This document shows positions 7,042 through 22,174 of a stretch of 25,433 nucleotides of DNA, one piece after another. The DNA is from JAEZVV01 sp036652035 (GTDB lineage Bacteria; Pseudomonadota; Gammaproteobacteria; Burkholderiales; Burkholderiaceae_F). The DNA is taken from contig JAVVWR010000044.1 in the NCBI GenBank assembly GCA_036652035.1, forward strand, positions 1 through 25,433. The letters are read 5' to 3'. The first letter of the stretch is position 1. Each line of letters starts with the position of its first letter. Below the pieces are notes generated by a model, which was not told the DNA's origin, did not search any database, and was given only the letters and a program-made list of their open reading frames with translations. The position numbers and the translations under genes were made by a program.

Positions 7042-7788
7042 ATGCCAACCGCCATCATTGCCGACGATGAGCGCTTGATGCGCGACCAGTTACGAACTCG
7101 GCTTGCCGAGGTCTGGCCCGAACTCCAGATCGTGGCCGAAGCCAAGAACGGGATCGAGGCGGTGGAAGCGGTTCGACTCCGCCAACCTGACTTCGCTTTT
7201 CTTGATATTCGTATGCCAGGAATGACTGGCATCGAGGCGGCTCGTGAGATCGGCGAAGCCTGTCACGTGGTTTTCATTACTGCGTACAACGAGTACGCGG
7301 TCGACGCCTTCGAGCAAGGAGCGGCGGACTACGTTCTCAAGCCTGCGGAACGGGATCGACTCGAAACCACAGTTGCGCGGCTCAAGAGACGCCTCGATTC
7401 ACCGCCACAAAATCTTTCAGGGCTCTTGGCAGTCCTTGCTCCGCGTCTGGGGACCGTACCAGTGCGGTTGGAATGGATTCAGGCCAGTGTGGGGCAACAA
7501 CTGCGTCTGATTCCTGTCGCCGAAGTGCTTTTTTTTATTTCGGATGAGAAGTACACCCGGGTTCAGACCGAGACCATCGAAGCCTTGATCCGCAAGCCGA
7601 TCAAAGAGTTGGTCGACGAACTCGATCCGCGCGAGTTCTGGCAGATTCATCGGTCAACGGTTGTGAGCGTCAAGGCTATCGCCGGAGTGAGCCGCGATCT
7701 TCGCGGCCGCCAGCTGGTACAAGTCAAAGGCCACCCGCAGAAGCTTGAGGTCAGCCGCAATTACACCCACCTTTTCAAACAGATGTGA
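7042..7788 (+). CDS. LytTR-family response regulator
   Basis: Two-component response regulator with a DNA-binding LytTR output domain, expected to be phosphorylated by the kinase encoded immediately upstream. The 248 residues comprise a receiver domain (1-about 118) with acidic pocket Asp8/Asp9, phosphoacceptor Asp55 in FAFLDIRMPG, Thr80 in FITAYNEYA and Lys100 in YVLKPAERD, then a LytTR domain (about 145-247) with EVLFFISDEKYTRV, FWQIHRSTVVSV and the terminal KLEVSRNYTHLFKQM. All receiver residues needed for phosphorylation are present. Overall layout resembles AlgR/LytR-type regulators, but the target genes cannot be told from the window. Codons LFFI fall on an eight-T run (7529-7536), unusual in this GC-rich DNA. 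Confidence 0.93.
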   Translation: MPTAIIADDERLMRDQLRTRLAEVWPELQIVAEAKNGIEAVEAVRLRQPDFAFLDIRMPGMTGIEAAREIGEACHVVFITAYNEYAVDAFEQGAADYVLKPAERDRLETTVARLKRRLDSPPQNLSGLLAVLAPRLGTVPVRLEWIQASVGQQLRLIPVAEVLFFISDEKYTRVQTETIEALIRKPIKELVDELDPREFWQIHRSTVVSVKAIAGVSRDLRGRQLVQVKGHPQKLEVSRNYTHLFKQM

Positions 7789-7906
7789 TTACGTCTTGCT
7801 TTCCTCCCGAATTTTTGGGGTCCAGCGTTGATCAGCGCGATCCTGGTGTTTGTTCTAGTTCGCGTCAGCTCTGACTGTAGCAACTAGATGTGTGTGTGCG
7901 CTCACA

Positions 7907-7928
7907 ATGGATGCGATCCATGATTTTT
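7907..7928 (+). terminator. Possible intrinsic terminator after the response regulator
   Basis: ATGGAT (7907-7912), loop GCG, ATCCAT (7916-7921), then two bases and T5 (7924-7928). It lies about 120 bases after the regulator stop and 90 before the tRNA promoter. The stem is only six mostly AT pairs, so termination would be weak; it is the best candidate in the 272-base gap 7789-8060, which otherwise holds no gene I can recognise. Confidence 0.35.
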
Positions 7929-8017
7929 AAGTCGTGCTGGGTTGGGGTGGCGCAACCGCAATTGAATGCTGTGGGTCTTGTTGGGCGTGGCGGCTGGGTC
8001 CGAGGTTGTTGCTCGAT

Positions 8018-8046
8018 TTGACAAGGCAAACACCGACCTCCATAAT
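8018..8046 (+). promoter_or_regulatory. Sigma-70 promoter of the tRNA-tuf operon
   Basis: Perfect -35 TTGACA (8018-8023), a 17-base spacer and -10 CATAAT (8041-8046). Transcription would start around 8053, only a few bases before mature tRNA-Tyr at 8061, as expected for a stable RNA operon. The following bases TTCTCCGCGG resemble a GC-rich discriminator region, which in stable RNA promoters is linked to stringent control; that last point is inference. Confidence 0.85.
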
Positions 8047-8060
8047 CTGAAGTTCTCCGC

Positions 8061-8146
8061 GGAGGGGTGCCCGAGTGGCTAAAGGGGGCAGACTGTAAAT
8101 CTGTTGGCTTACGCCTACGTTGGTTCGAATCCAACCTCCTCCACCA
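8061..8146 (+). tRNA. tRNA-Tyr (anticodon GTA)
   Basis: An 86-base tRNA with a long variable arm. Acceptor GGAGGGG pairs with CTCCTCC; the anticodon loop CTGTAAA gives GTA; the T-arm GTTGG-TTCGAAT-CCAAC is intact, and the CCA end is encoded (8144-8146). It is first in the Tyr-Gly-Thr-tuf unit, equivalent to the tRNA-tufB operon of enterobacteria. A tiny AAGCT-TTTT-AGCTT inverted repeat follows directly after the CCA and may mark the 3' trailer. Confidence 0.97.
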
Positions 8147-8212
8147 AGCTTTTTAGCTTGTATGCGGACAGATTTCGAGCGGGCGAGGTAGTGAACGCTT
8201 CGGTCGCAGCGG

Positions 8213-8286
8213 GCGGGTGTAGCTCAATGGTAGAGCAGAAGCCTTCCAAGCTTACGACAAGGGTTCGATTCCCTTCACCCGCTCCA
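8213..8286 (+). tRNA. tRNA-Gly (anticodon TCC)
   Basis: A 74-base tRNA with acceptor GCGGGTG/CACCCGC, D-loop CTCAATGGTAGAG, anticodon TCC within CTTCCAA, T-arm with GGTTCGATTCC, and encoded CCA (8284-8286). It reads GGA/GGG glycine codons. It sits 66 bases after tRNA-Tyr and 10 before tRNA-Thr in the same transcript. Confidence 0.97.
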
Positions 8287-8296
8287 TAAGTTATAT

Positions 8297-8371
<75 letters not shown>

Positions 8372-8389
8372 CAGTTTTGTTGTAGGCGC

Positions 8390-8411
8390 TGGCCCCGGTG
8401 GTCCGGGGCCA
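8390..8411 (+). other. GC-rich hairpin in the tuf leader
   Basis: TGGCCCCGG (8390-8398), loop TGGT, CCGGGGCCA (8403-8411) form a perfect 9-bp stem between tRNA-Thr and the tuf Shine-Dalgarno. No T-run follows, so it is unlikely to terminate. It probably separates the tRNA part from the mRNA part, stabilising the tuf 5' end after tRNA processing. Confidence 0.6.
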
Positions 8412-8439
8412 TTCGTGACAGAAAAGTCAGGAGTCAGCG

Positions 8440-9630
<1,191 letters not shown>

Positions 9631-9643
9631 GACGCAAAGAACA

Positions 9644-9667
9644 CCCGCTCTGCGTAAGCGGAGCGGG
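9644..9667 (+). other. Hairpin with GTAA tetraloop between tuf and tRNA-Trp
   Basis: CCCGCTCTGC (9644-9653), loop GTAA, GCGGAGCGGG (9658-9667): a 10-bp stem with one G-T pair, closed by a GNRA-type tetraloop. It lies 13 bases after the tuf stop and seven before tRNA-Trp. There is no T-run, so an RNA stability or processing element is more likely than a terminator. Confidence 0.6.
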
Positions 9668-9673
9668 CGACGC

Positions 9674-9749
9674 AGGGGTATAGCTCAACTGGCAGAGCGT
9701 CGGTCTCCAAAACCGAAGGTTGGGGGTTCGATTCCCTCTGCCCCTGCCA
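9674..9749 (+). tRNA. tRNA-Trp (anticodon CCA)
   Basis: A 76-base tRNA with acceptor AGGGGTA/TGCCCCT, D-arm GCTC-AACTGGCA-GAGC, anticodon CCA in CTCCAAA within CGGTCTCCAAAACCG, T-arm GGG-TTCGATT-CCC, and encoded CCA (9747-9749). It lies between tuf and secE, the usual betaproteobacterial position. Confidence 0.97.
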
Positions 9750-9771
9750 CCCGCCCTGGCGGGTGCTACGA

Positions 9772-9799
9772 CGAACCGCGATCTTTCGGTCGCGGTTCG
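9772..9799 (+). other. Strong hairpin before secE
   Basis: CGAACCGCGA (9772-9781), an 8-base loop, TCGCGGTTCG (9790-9799): a perfect 10-bp stem. It directly follows a second stem (9748-9765) formed by CACCCGC/GCGGGTG, which uses the last bases of tRNA-Trp. CTTT follows but no real T-run. Together they may set the tRNA 3' end and insulate the secE message. Confidence 0.55.
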
Positions 9800-9834
9800 G
9801 CTTTGCCGGAATAGCCTTCGGCAAGAGATTCCTG

Positions 9835-10215
9835 ATGACCACGCAAAACGTACAGACCGTCCAAAGCAAGGCCGATCTCGCACTGGTGATACTCGCCGGT
9901 GCTGTCGCGCTTGCGGGCGTGCTGGCTTTCACTTTTCTTTCCGAGCAAGCCACTCTTGTGCGCGTTGGCGTACTTCTGGCGGGTTTGGTTGCTGGCGTTG
10001 CAATCGCCTGGACGACGCAGTCCGGCAAGCGTTTCATTGCTTACGGGCGCGAGGCCTACGAGGAACTGCGTCGTGTTGTCTGGCCGACCAAGAAAGAAAC
10101 TTTCAGCACCACCGGCGTGGTGTTCGCGTTCGTGGTGATTATGTCGGTGTTTTTGTTCCTGGTGGACAAGAGCGTCGAATGGCTCCTTTATGACGTCTTC
10201 CTGAAGCTCGGCTAA
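9835..10215 (+). CDS. secE: Preprotein translocase subunit SecE
   Basis: Essential membrane subunit of the SecYEG translocon, clamping SecY. The 126-residue protein has three predicted membrane segments (about 15-34, 43-60 and 92-117), the three-helix form found in Gamma- and Betaproteobacteria. The conserved amphipathic stretch EELRRVVWPTKKET lies at 76-89, just before the third, essential helix. I chose the ATG at 9835 (MTTQNVQTVQ) with AGAG about eight bases upstream. An ATG at 9763 in frame would read through the hairpin after tRNA-Trp and add an unrelated Arg-rich leader. nusG follows after 21 bases, the near-universal secE-nusG pair. Confidence 0.96.
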   Translation: MTTQNVQTVQSKADLALVILAGAVALAGVLAFTFLSEQATLVRVGVLLAGLVAGVAIAWTTQSGKRFIAYGREAYEELRRVVWPTKKETFSTTGVVFAFVVIMSVFLFLVDKSVEWLLYDVFLKLG

Positions 10216-10236
10216 GGCAGGACGGAGAATTTAACT

Positions 10237-10785
10237 ATGACGACTACGACAACGGGCAAGCGCTGGTACGTTGTTCACGCCTATTCCGGCATGGAAAAGA
10301 GCGTGGCCAAGGCGCTGGCTGAGCGCATTAATCGCGCCGGCCTGCAGTCGCAGTTCGGCCAAATCCTCGTTCCGACCGAAGAGGTGGTCGAGGTGCGCGG
10401 CGGCAAGAAGACCATCACCGAGCGCCGGATGTACTCCGGCTACGTGCTGGTCGAGATGGAAATGACCGACGAAGCGTGGCACTTGGTCAAGAGCACGCCC
10501 AAGGTCACCGGTTTCCTTGGTGGTACTGCGAACCGCCCGGCTCCGCTGCCGCAGCGCGAGGTTGACGAAATCCTTCTGCGGATGCAGGAAGGCGCTGAGA
10601 AGCCGCGTCCGAAGGTGTTGTTCGAGGCGGGCGAAGTGGTGCGCGTCAAGGACGGCCCCTTCACCGACTTCAATGGCCGTGTCGAAGAAGTGAACTACGA
10701 GAAAAGCCGCCTGCGCGTCGCGGTCACGATCTTTGGTCGTGACACCCCGGTTGAGCTGGCCTTCGGCGAAGTCGAAAAAGTCTGA
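10237..10785 (+). CDS. nusG: Transcription termination/antitermination protein NusG
   Basis: NusG binds elongating RNA polymerase, suppresses pausing, and connects it to Rho or to ribosomal S10. The 182-residue product has the NGN domain (about 1-120) with KRWYVVHAYSGMEKSVAKAL at the start, ERRMYSGYVLVEM and TGFLGG, and a C-terminal KOW domain (about 130-182) with GEVVRVKDGPFTDFNGRVEEV. Length equals the E. coli protein within one residue. GGAG lies about nine bases before the ATG. It is the second gene of the secE-nusG pair and upstream of the L11 operon. Confidence 0.98.
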   Translation: MTTTTTGKRWYVVHAYSGMEKSVAKALAERINRAGLQSQFGQILVPTEEVVEVRGGKKTITERRMYSGYVLVEMEMTDEAWHLVKSTPKVTGFLGGTANRPAPLPQREVDEILLRMQEGAEKPRPKVLFEAGEVVRVKDGPFTDFNGRVEEVNYEKSRLRVAVTIFGRDTPVELAFGEVEKV

Positions 10786-10847
10786 TTGCTACGCGGTGGC
10801 AGAGTCGGCCCGCTGCCATCGCTGTGTTTTTAATGGGCCAGAACTGA

Positions 10848-10886
10848 TGGGGAGCCAGCCGTGAAACCGGCTGGCGATTGAACCCG
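10848..10886 (+). promoter_or_regulatory. Putative ribosomal protein L1 binding site in the rplK leader
   Basis: Lower helix TGGG/CCCG (10848-10851 with 10883-10886), then an asymmetric internal loop with GA on the 5' side and GATTGAA on the 3' side, then a perfect 8-bp upper stem GCCAGCCG/CGGCTGGC (10854-10861 with 10868-10875) and loop TGAAAC. L1 sites in rRNA and L1 operon leaders share this plan: two helices around an asymmetric loop with GA on one side and a GA-rich strand ending in GAA/AAA on the other. The lower helix ends only 13 bases before the rplK ATG and just before its AGGAG, suited to blocking initiation. The assignment is inference from shape and position. Confidence 0.6.
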
Positions 10887-10899
10887 GAAGGAGCCATTC

Positions 10900-11331
10900 A
10901 TGGCAAAGAAGATTATTGGCTTTATCAAGCTGCAAGTGCCGGCTGGTAAGGCGAACCCGTCGCCCCCCATCGGCCCCGCGCTTGGTCAGCGTGGCCTGAA
11001 CATCATGGAATTCTGCAAGGCCTTCAACGCCCAGACTCAGGGCGTCGAACCGGGCTTGCCGATTCCAGTGGTGATCACCGCCTTCGCCGACAAGAGCTTC
11101 ACCTTCGTGATGAAGACGCCCCCGGCGACCATCCTCATCAAGAAGGCGGCTGGCATCACCAAGGGATCGCCCCGTCCCCACACGGACAAGGTTGGCAAGA
11201 TCACTCGCGCGCAAGCCGAAGAAATCGCCAAGACCAAGACCCCCGACCTTACCGCCGCTGACCTCGACGCCGCTGTGCGTACGATCGCCGGCAGCGCCCG
11301 CTCGATGGGCATCACCGTGGAGGGCATGTAA
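10900..11331 (+). CDS. rplK: 50S ribosomal protein L11
   Basis: L11 binds the GTPase-associated region of 23S rRNA with L10, and is needed for RelA activation. The 143-residue protein has the N-terminal domain with the proline-rich helix (KANPSPPIGPALGQRGLNIMEFCKAFN) and the C-terminal rRNA-binding domain (PPATILIKKAAGITKGSP... GSARSMGITVEGM). AGGAG lies six bases before the ATG. Its stop TAA shares one base with the rplA start (TAATG), giving translational coupling, so L1 repression at the leader would control both. Confidence 0.98.
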   Translation: MAKKIIGFIKLQVPAGKANPSPPIGPALGQRGLNIMEFCKAFNAQTQGVEPGLPIPVVITAFADKSFTFVMKTPPATILIKKAAGITKGSPRPHTDKVGKITRAQAEEIAKTKTPDLTAADLDAAVRTIAGSARSMGITVEGM

Positions 11332-12026
11332 TGGCTAAGTTGTCCAAGCGCACTAAGGCCATTCGCGCCAAGGTCGATACACAGAAGCTGTACCCCGTGG
11401 CTGACGCCTTTGCGCTGGTCCAGGAAACCGCTGGCGCCAAGTTCGACGAGTCCGTCGACGTGGCCGTGCAACTTGGCATCGACGCCAAGAAGTCGGACCA
11501 AGCGGTCCGTGGCGCTGTTGTTATGCCTGAAGGTACCGGTCGCACCGTTCGCGTCGCCGTGTTTGCCCAAGGCGCCAAGGCTGAAGAGGCCAAGGCTGCC
11601 GGCGCTGATATCGTTGGTTTTGACGATCTGGCCGCCAAGGTCAAGGCCGGCGAAATGGACTTCGACATCGTCATCGCCTCGCCTGACGCGATGCGCGTGG
11701 TCGGTGCTCTGGGTCAGATCCTGGGCCCGCGCGGCCTGATGCCGAACCCGAAGGTTGGCACCGTGACCCCCGACGTTGCTACGGCTGTGAAGAACGCCAA
11801 GGCGGGTCAAGTCCAGTTCCGCGCTGACAAGGCTGGCATCATTCACGCCTCGATCGGCCGTGCGTCGTTTGGTACGGATCGTCTGAAGACCAACCTGGTC
11901 GCTCTGGTGGAAGCCCTGAATAAGGCAAAGCCGGCGTCGTCCAAGGGTGTTTACCTGCGCAAGATTGCTGTTTCGTCGACCATGGGCATTGGCGTTCGCG
12001 TCGATGTCGGTAGCCTGAACGGCTAA
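11331..12026 (+). CDS. rplA: 50S ribosomal protein L1
   Basis: L1 forms the mobile L1 stalk that handles E-site tRNA, and in many bacteria represses its own operon by binding the rplK leader. The 231-residue product shows the family landmarks: MAKLSKRTKAIRAK at the start, FDESVDVAVQLGIDAKKSDQ, the domain II segment VRVAVFAQGAKAEEAKAAGAD, the linker GQILGPRGLMPNPKVGTVT and the C-terminal SSTMGIGVRVD. Length is standard (about 230-234). The start overlaps the rplK stop by one base. Two stable hairpins follow immediately downstream. Confidence 0.98.
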   Translation: MAKLSKRTKAIRAKVDTQKLYPVADAFALVQETAGAKFDESVDVAVQLGIDAKKSDQAVRGAVVMPEGTGRTVRVAVFAQGAKAEEAKAAGADIVGFDDLAAKVKAGEMDFDIVIASPDAMRVVGALGQILGPRGLMPNPKVGTVTPDVATAVKNAKAGQVQFRADKAGIIHASIGRASFGTDRLKTNLVALVEALNKAKPASSKGVYLRKIAVSSTMGIGVRVDVGSLNG

Positions 12027-12394
12027 GCCATACCCGGTCCGCCCTTGCGGTGGACCACAGGGACCGTGAGGTCTCGAGGGCTTTGGGCTGCAGCGGCCTC
12101 ACCGCCGCTGCTGCTGTCAAAGACCGCTGGACGGAAGCTCTGTTTCTGGCTGCGGGCGTAACCAACGCAAGCCGACAAGAACCTCCTTTAATTGTCTTCC
12201 AATCCGCGGGTGCGTTGGCGCCCACTCACCGCGGCGTCTAGAAGATTTCCAGCGCAGACGGCGACCGAAGAGAGAATACTGCGTTGTGAAGCCCTGGCGA
12301 CAGGGACCGCGACAAGGGACTCTCGGAGAGAGCGCCGGTTATGAAGAACCGGTGCCGGGCATTCTGCCTAGCACCTCTGAGTGGAGCCAGTACC
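12027..12394 (+). promoter_or_regulatory. Structured rplJ leader (putative L10 leader) between rplA and rplJ
   Basis: This 368-base gap has no gene. Just after rplA lie two stems: GGTCCGCC/GGTGGACC (12036-12056, one G-T pair) and GCAGCGGC/GCCGCTGC (12090-12111, perfect). The 3' half, which would be the autoregulatory site bound by L10(L7/L12)4, holds CCCTG-GCGA-CAGGG (12292-12305), CTCTC-GGA-GAGAG (12320-12332) and CGCCGGTT/AACCGGTG (12333-12354). An alternative pairing, GGTGC/GCACC (12351-12355 with 12371-12375) around GGCA-TTC-TGCC, would compete with the last of these, a switch-like feature. Autoregulated L10 leaders sit at this position in other bacteria. I see no convincing promoter here. 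Confidence 0.55.
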
Positions 12395-12925
12395 GTGGGT
12401 CTCAATCGTCAAGACAAAGCGGCAGTGGTCGAGGAAGTCAGCGCACTTGTAGCGCAGACCACCACGATCGTGGTCGCTGAGTACCGTGGGCTGAGTGTGG
12501 ATGCTGCCACCAAGCTTCGTGCGGAAGCGCGCAAGCAAGGTGTCCAGTTGCGCGTGCTGAAGAACACCCTGGCACGTCGTGCCGTGGAAGGCACGCCGTT
12601 TGCGGGTCTGGCCGACAAGCTTGTCGGCCCGCTCGTGTACGGCTTCTCTGCCGACCCGGTCGCGGCCGCCAAGGTCATCGCCACCTTCGCGAAAACGAAT
12701 GACAAGCTGGTGATCAAGGCCGGCGCGATGCCCAACTACGTCATGGACGTAGCTGGTGTCACCGCTCTTGCCACGATGCCGAGCCGCGATGAGCTCCTGG
12801 CAACGCTGATGGCTACGATGAATGCGCCGATTGGCAAGTTCGTTCGCACCATCAACGAAGTTCCGGCGCGCTTTGTGCGCACCGTGGCTGCCGTTCGCGA
12901 CGCCCAGGAAAAGGCCGCAGCCTAA
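12395..12925 (+). CDS. rplJ: 50S ribosomal protein L10
   Basis: L10 anchors L7/L12 dimers to the ribosome stalk and, as a complex with them, usually represses its own translation. The 176-residue product begins (M)GLNRQDKAAVVEEVSALVAQ, matching the family N-terminus at a GTG codon (12395), with GGAG eight bases upstream. An in-frame ATG at 12341 would add 18 residues inside the leader RNA and is rejected. The RNA-binding domain includes RGLSVDAATKLRAEARKQGVQLRVLKNTLARRA, and the C-terminal helix binds L7/L12. The GTG start may temper translation relative to the more abundant L7/L12 encoded next. Confidence 0.96.
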   Translation: MGLNRQDKAAVVEEVSALVAQTTTIVVAEYRGLSVDAATKLRAEARKQGVQLRVLKNTLARRAVEGTPFAGLADKLVGPLVYGFSADPVAAAKVIATFAKTNDKLVIKAGAMPNYVMDVAGVTALATMPSRDELLATLMATMNAPIGKFVRTINEVPARFVRTVAAVRDAQEKAAA

Positions 12926-12969
12926 TCTCAACCCGAATTAAACGTTCACAACGTATCAGGAGTCAGTCA

Positions 12970-13338
12970 ATGACTAACCAAGAAATCCTCGACGCCATCG
13001 CCGCCAAGACCGTTCTCGAGATCAGCGAACTGATCAAGATGATGGAAGAGAAGTTTGGCGTGTCCGCCGCCGCCGCCGCTGTTGCCGTGGCCGCTCCCGC
13101 CGCCGCTGCTGCCGCCGTGGAAGAGAAGACCGAATTCAACGTCATGCTGCTCGAAGCTGGCGCGAACAAGGTCAGCGTCATCAAGGCCGTGCGCGAGCTG
13201 ACCGGTCTGGGTCTGAAGGAAGCCAAGGACCTCGTCGACGGCGCCCCGAAGGCCGTCAAGGAAGGCATCGCCAAGGCCGACGCCGAAGCCGCCAAGAAGA
13301 AGCTGGAAGAAGCCGGCGCCAAGGTCGAGCTCAAGTAA
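12970..13338 (+). CDS. rplL: 50S ribosomal protein L7/L12
   Basis: L7/L12 forms the multi-copy stalk that recruits and activates translational GTPases. The 122-residue acidic protein has the N-terminal dimerisation domain (about 1-32, MTNQEILDAIAAKTVLEISELIKMMEEKFGVS), an almost pure Ala/Val/Pro hinge (33-50) and the C-terminal domain (53-122) with NKVSVIKAVRELTGLGLKEAKDLVDGAPKAVKEG. AGGAG precedes the ATG by about seven bases. It is 44 bases after rplJ and is followed by a long structured gap before rpoB, suited to keep L12 output well above that of RNA polymerase. Confidence 0.98.
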   Translation: MTNQEILDAIAAKTVLEISELIKMMEEKFGVSAAAAAVAVAAPAAAAAAVEEKTEFNVMLLEAGANKVSVIKAVRELTGLGLKEAKDLVDGAPKAVKEGIAKADAEAAKKKLEEAGAKVELK

Positions 13339-13339
13339 T

Positions 13340-13417
13340 TGAGTTCGACGGGGACGGTGCAAGCCGTCTCCTTCGAAGTCCCTGGAGGACTTCGAACTGG
13401 GTTCGACGCCGAACTCA
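13340..13417 (+). other. Branched RNA structure after rplL
   Basis: TGAGTTCG (13340-13347) and CGAACTCA (13410-13417) form a perfect 8-bp helix enclosing two hairpins: GGGGACGG/CCGTCTCC (13350-13371, one G-T pair) and the perfect 10-bp TTCGAAGTCC/GGACTTCGAA (13372-13396). The closing 3' strand can instead pair locally with CTGGGTTCG (13397-13405) to make a third hairpin, so two exclusive folds exist. It starts two bases after the rplL stop. Confidence 0.55.
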
Positions 13418-13464
13418 GTTCCAAGTCTTCCCTTAATGAGTTACAGATCGCAGCACACCTGCAC

Positions 13465-13505
13465 GCCGCACGGGCGGCAGTCTTAGGGACTGCCCCCGGT
13501 GCGGC
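13465..13505 (+). other. Long stem between rplL and rpoB (possible RNase III site)
   Basis: GCCGCAC-GGG-c-GGCAGTC (13465-13482), loop TTAGG, GACTGCC-CCC-g-GTGCGGC (13488-13505): 17 base pairs with one single-base bulge on each strand. No T-run follows, so it is not a standard terminator. In E. coli the rplL-rpoB spacer carries an RNase III cleavage site and attenuates transcription into rpoB; this stem has the same position and a suitable length. Function is inference. Confidence 0.55.
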
Positions 13506-13572
13506 TATTGGCGTCTGCGACCTGTGCTTAACAAGGTAAGTTGTTTCTCCTCTCGCGTCGAACGGAGCGTCC

Positions 13573-17673
<4,101 letters not shown>

Positions 17674-17685
17674 GGAGCGGCACTG

Positions 17686-21915
<4,230 letters not shown>

Positions 21916-21923
21916 TGCTTTAC

Positions 21924-21957
21924 CCGGGGCAGAGCCGGTTCGCCGGTTTTGCTCCGG
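21924..21957 (+). other. 15-bp hairpin after rpoC
   Basis: CCGGGGCAGAGCCGG (21924-21938), loop TTCG, CCGGTTTTGCTCCGG (21943-21957): 15 continuous pairs including three G-T, eight bases after the rpoC stop. GC-richness and placement suggest the 3' end or stabiliser of the rpoBC message. No T-run follows directly, so pure intrinsic termination is doubtful. Confidence 0.6.
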
Positions 21958-21982
21958 CATTAGGTGCTGCCCTGGGTTTGGC

Positions 21983-22011
21983 TTGACAGTCAAGTCCGGT
22001 GCGGCGATACT
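21983..22011 (+). promoter_or_regulatory. Sigma-70 promoter of the str operon
   Basis: TTGACA (21983-21988, perfect -35), 17-base spacer, GATACT (22006-22011, four of six to the -10 consensus). A start near 22018 would give an untranslated leader of about 157 bases before rpsL. Position between rpoC and rpsL fits an independent promoter for rpsL-rpsG-fusA-tuf. Confidence 0.75.
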
Positions 22012-22024
22012 TGAACGCTTTTCG

Positions 22025-22054
22025 GAGCCCGCCCGGGCTTTGCGCTCTTTTTTT
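22025..22054 (+). terminator. Terminator-like hairpin with T7 run, in the str leader
   Basis: GAGCCC (22025-22030), loop GCCC, GGGCTT (22035-22040; outer pair G-T), then seven bases and T7 (22048-22054). It may end readthrough from rpoC, but it also lies about 10-35 bases downstream of the predicted str start site, where it could attenuate that promoter. The gap between stem and T-run weakens the terminator call. Confidence 0.45.
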
Positions 22055-22174
22055 GACCTCTCTCCGGGGGTCAAGGCGGATGCGCAAGGCTTGTCAGCGC
22101 CGCCTCCGAGTCGCGATTAAAACCAGCGGTTCGCACTACCGAGCGGGCCGTGACTGATTCGGACACGGACGTCT

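Noticed and set aside
10786..10847. Promoter and terminator candidates after nusG (TTTAAT hexamer, T5 after a TGGCAG/CTGCCA stem)
   Set aside because: The -10-like hexamer lacks a -35, and the T-run is eight or more bases from a six-pair stem; evidence too thin for either.
12050..12241. A 63-codon frame in the rplA-rplJ gap
   Set aside because: No ribosome site or family resemblance; overlaps the GCAGCGGC hairpin and is better explained as leader RNA.
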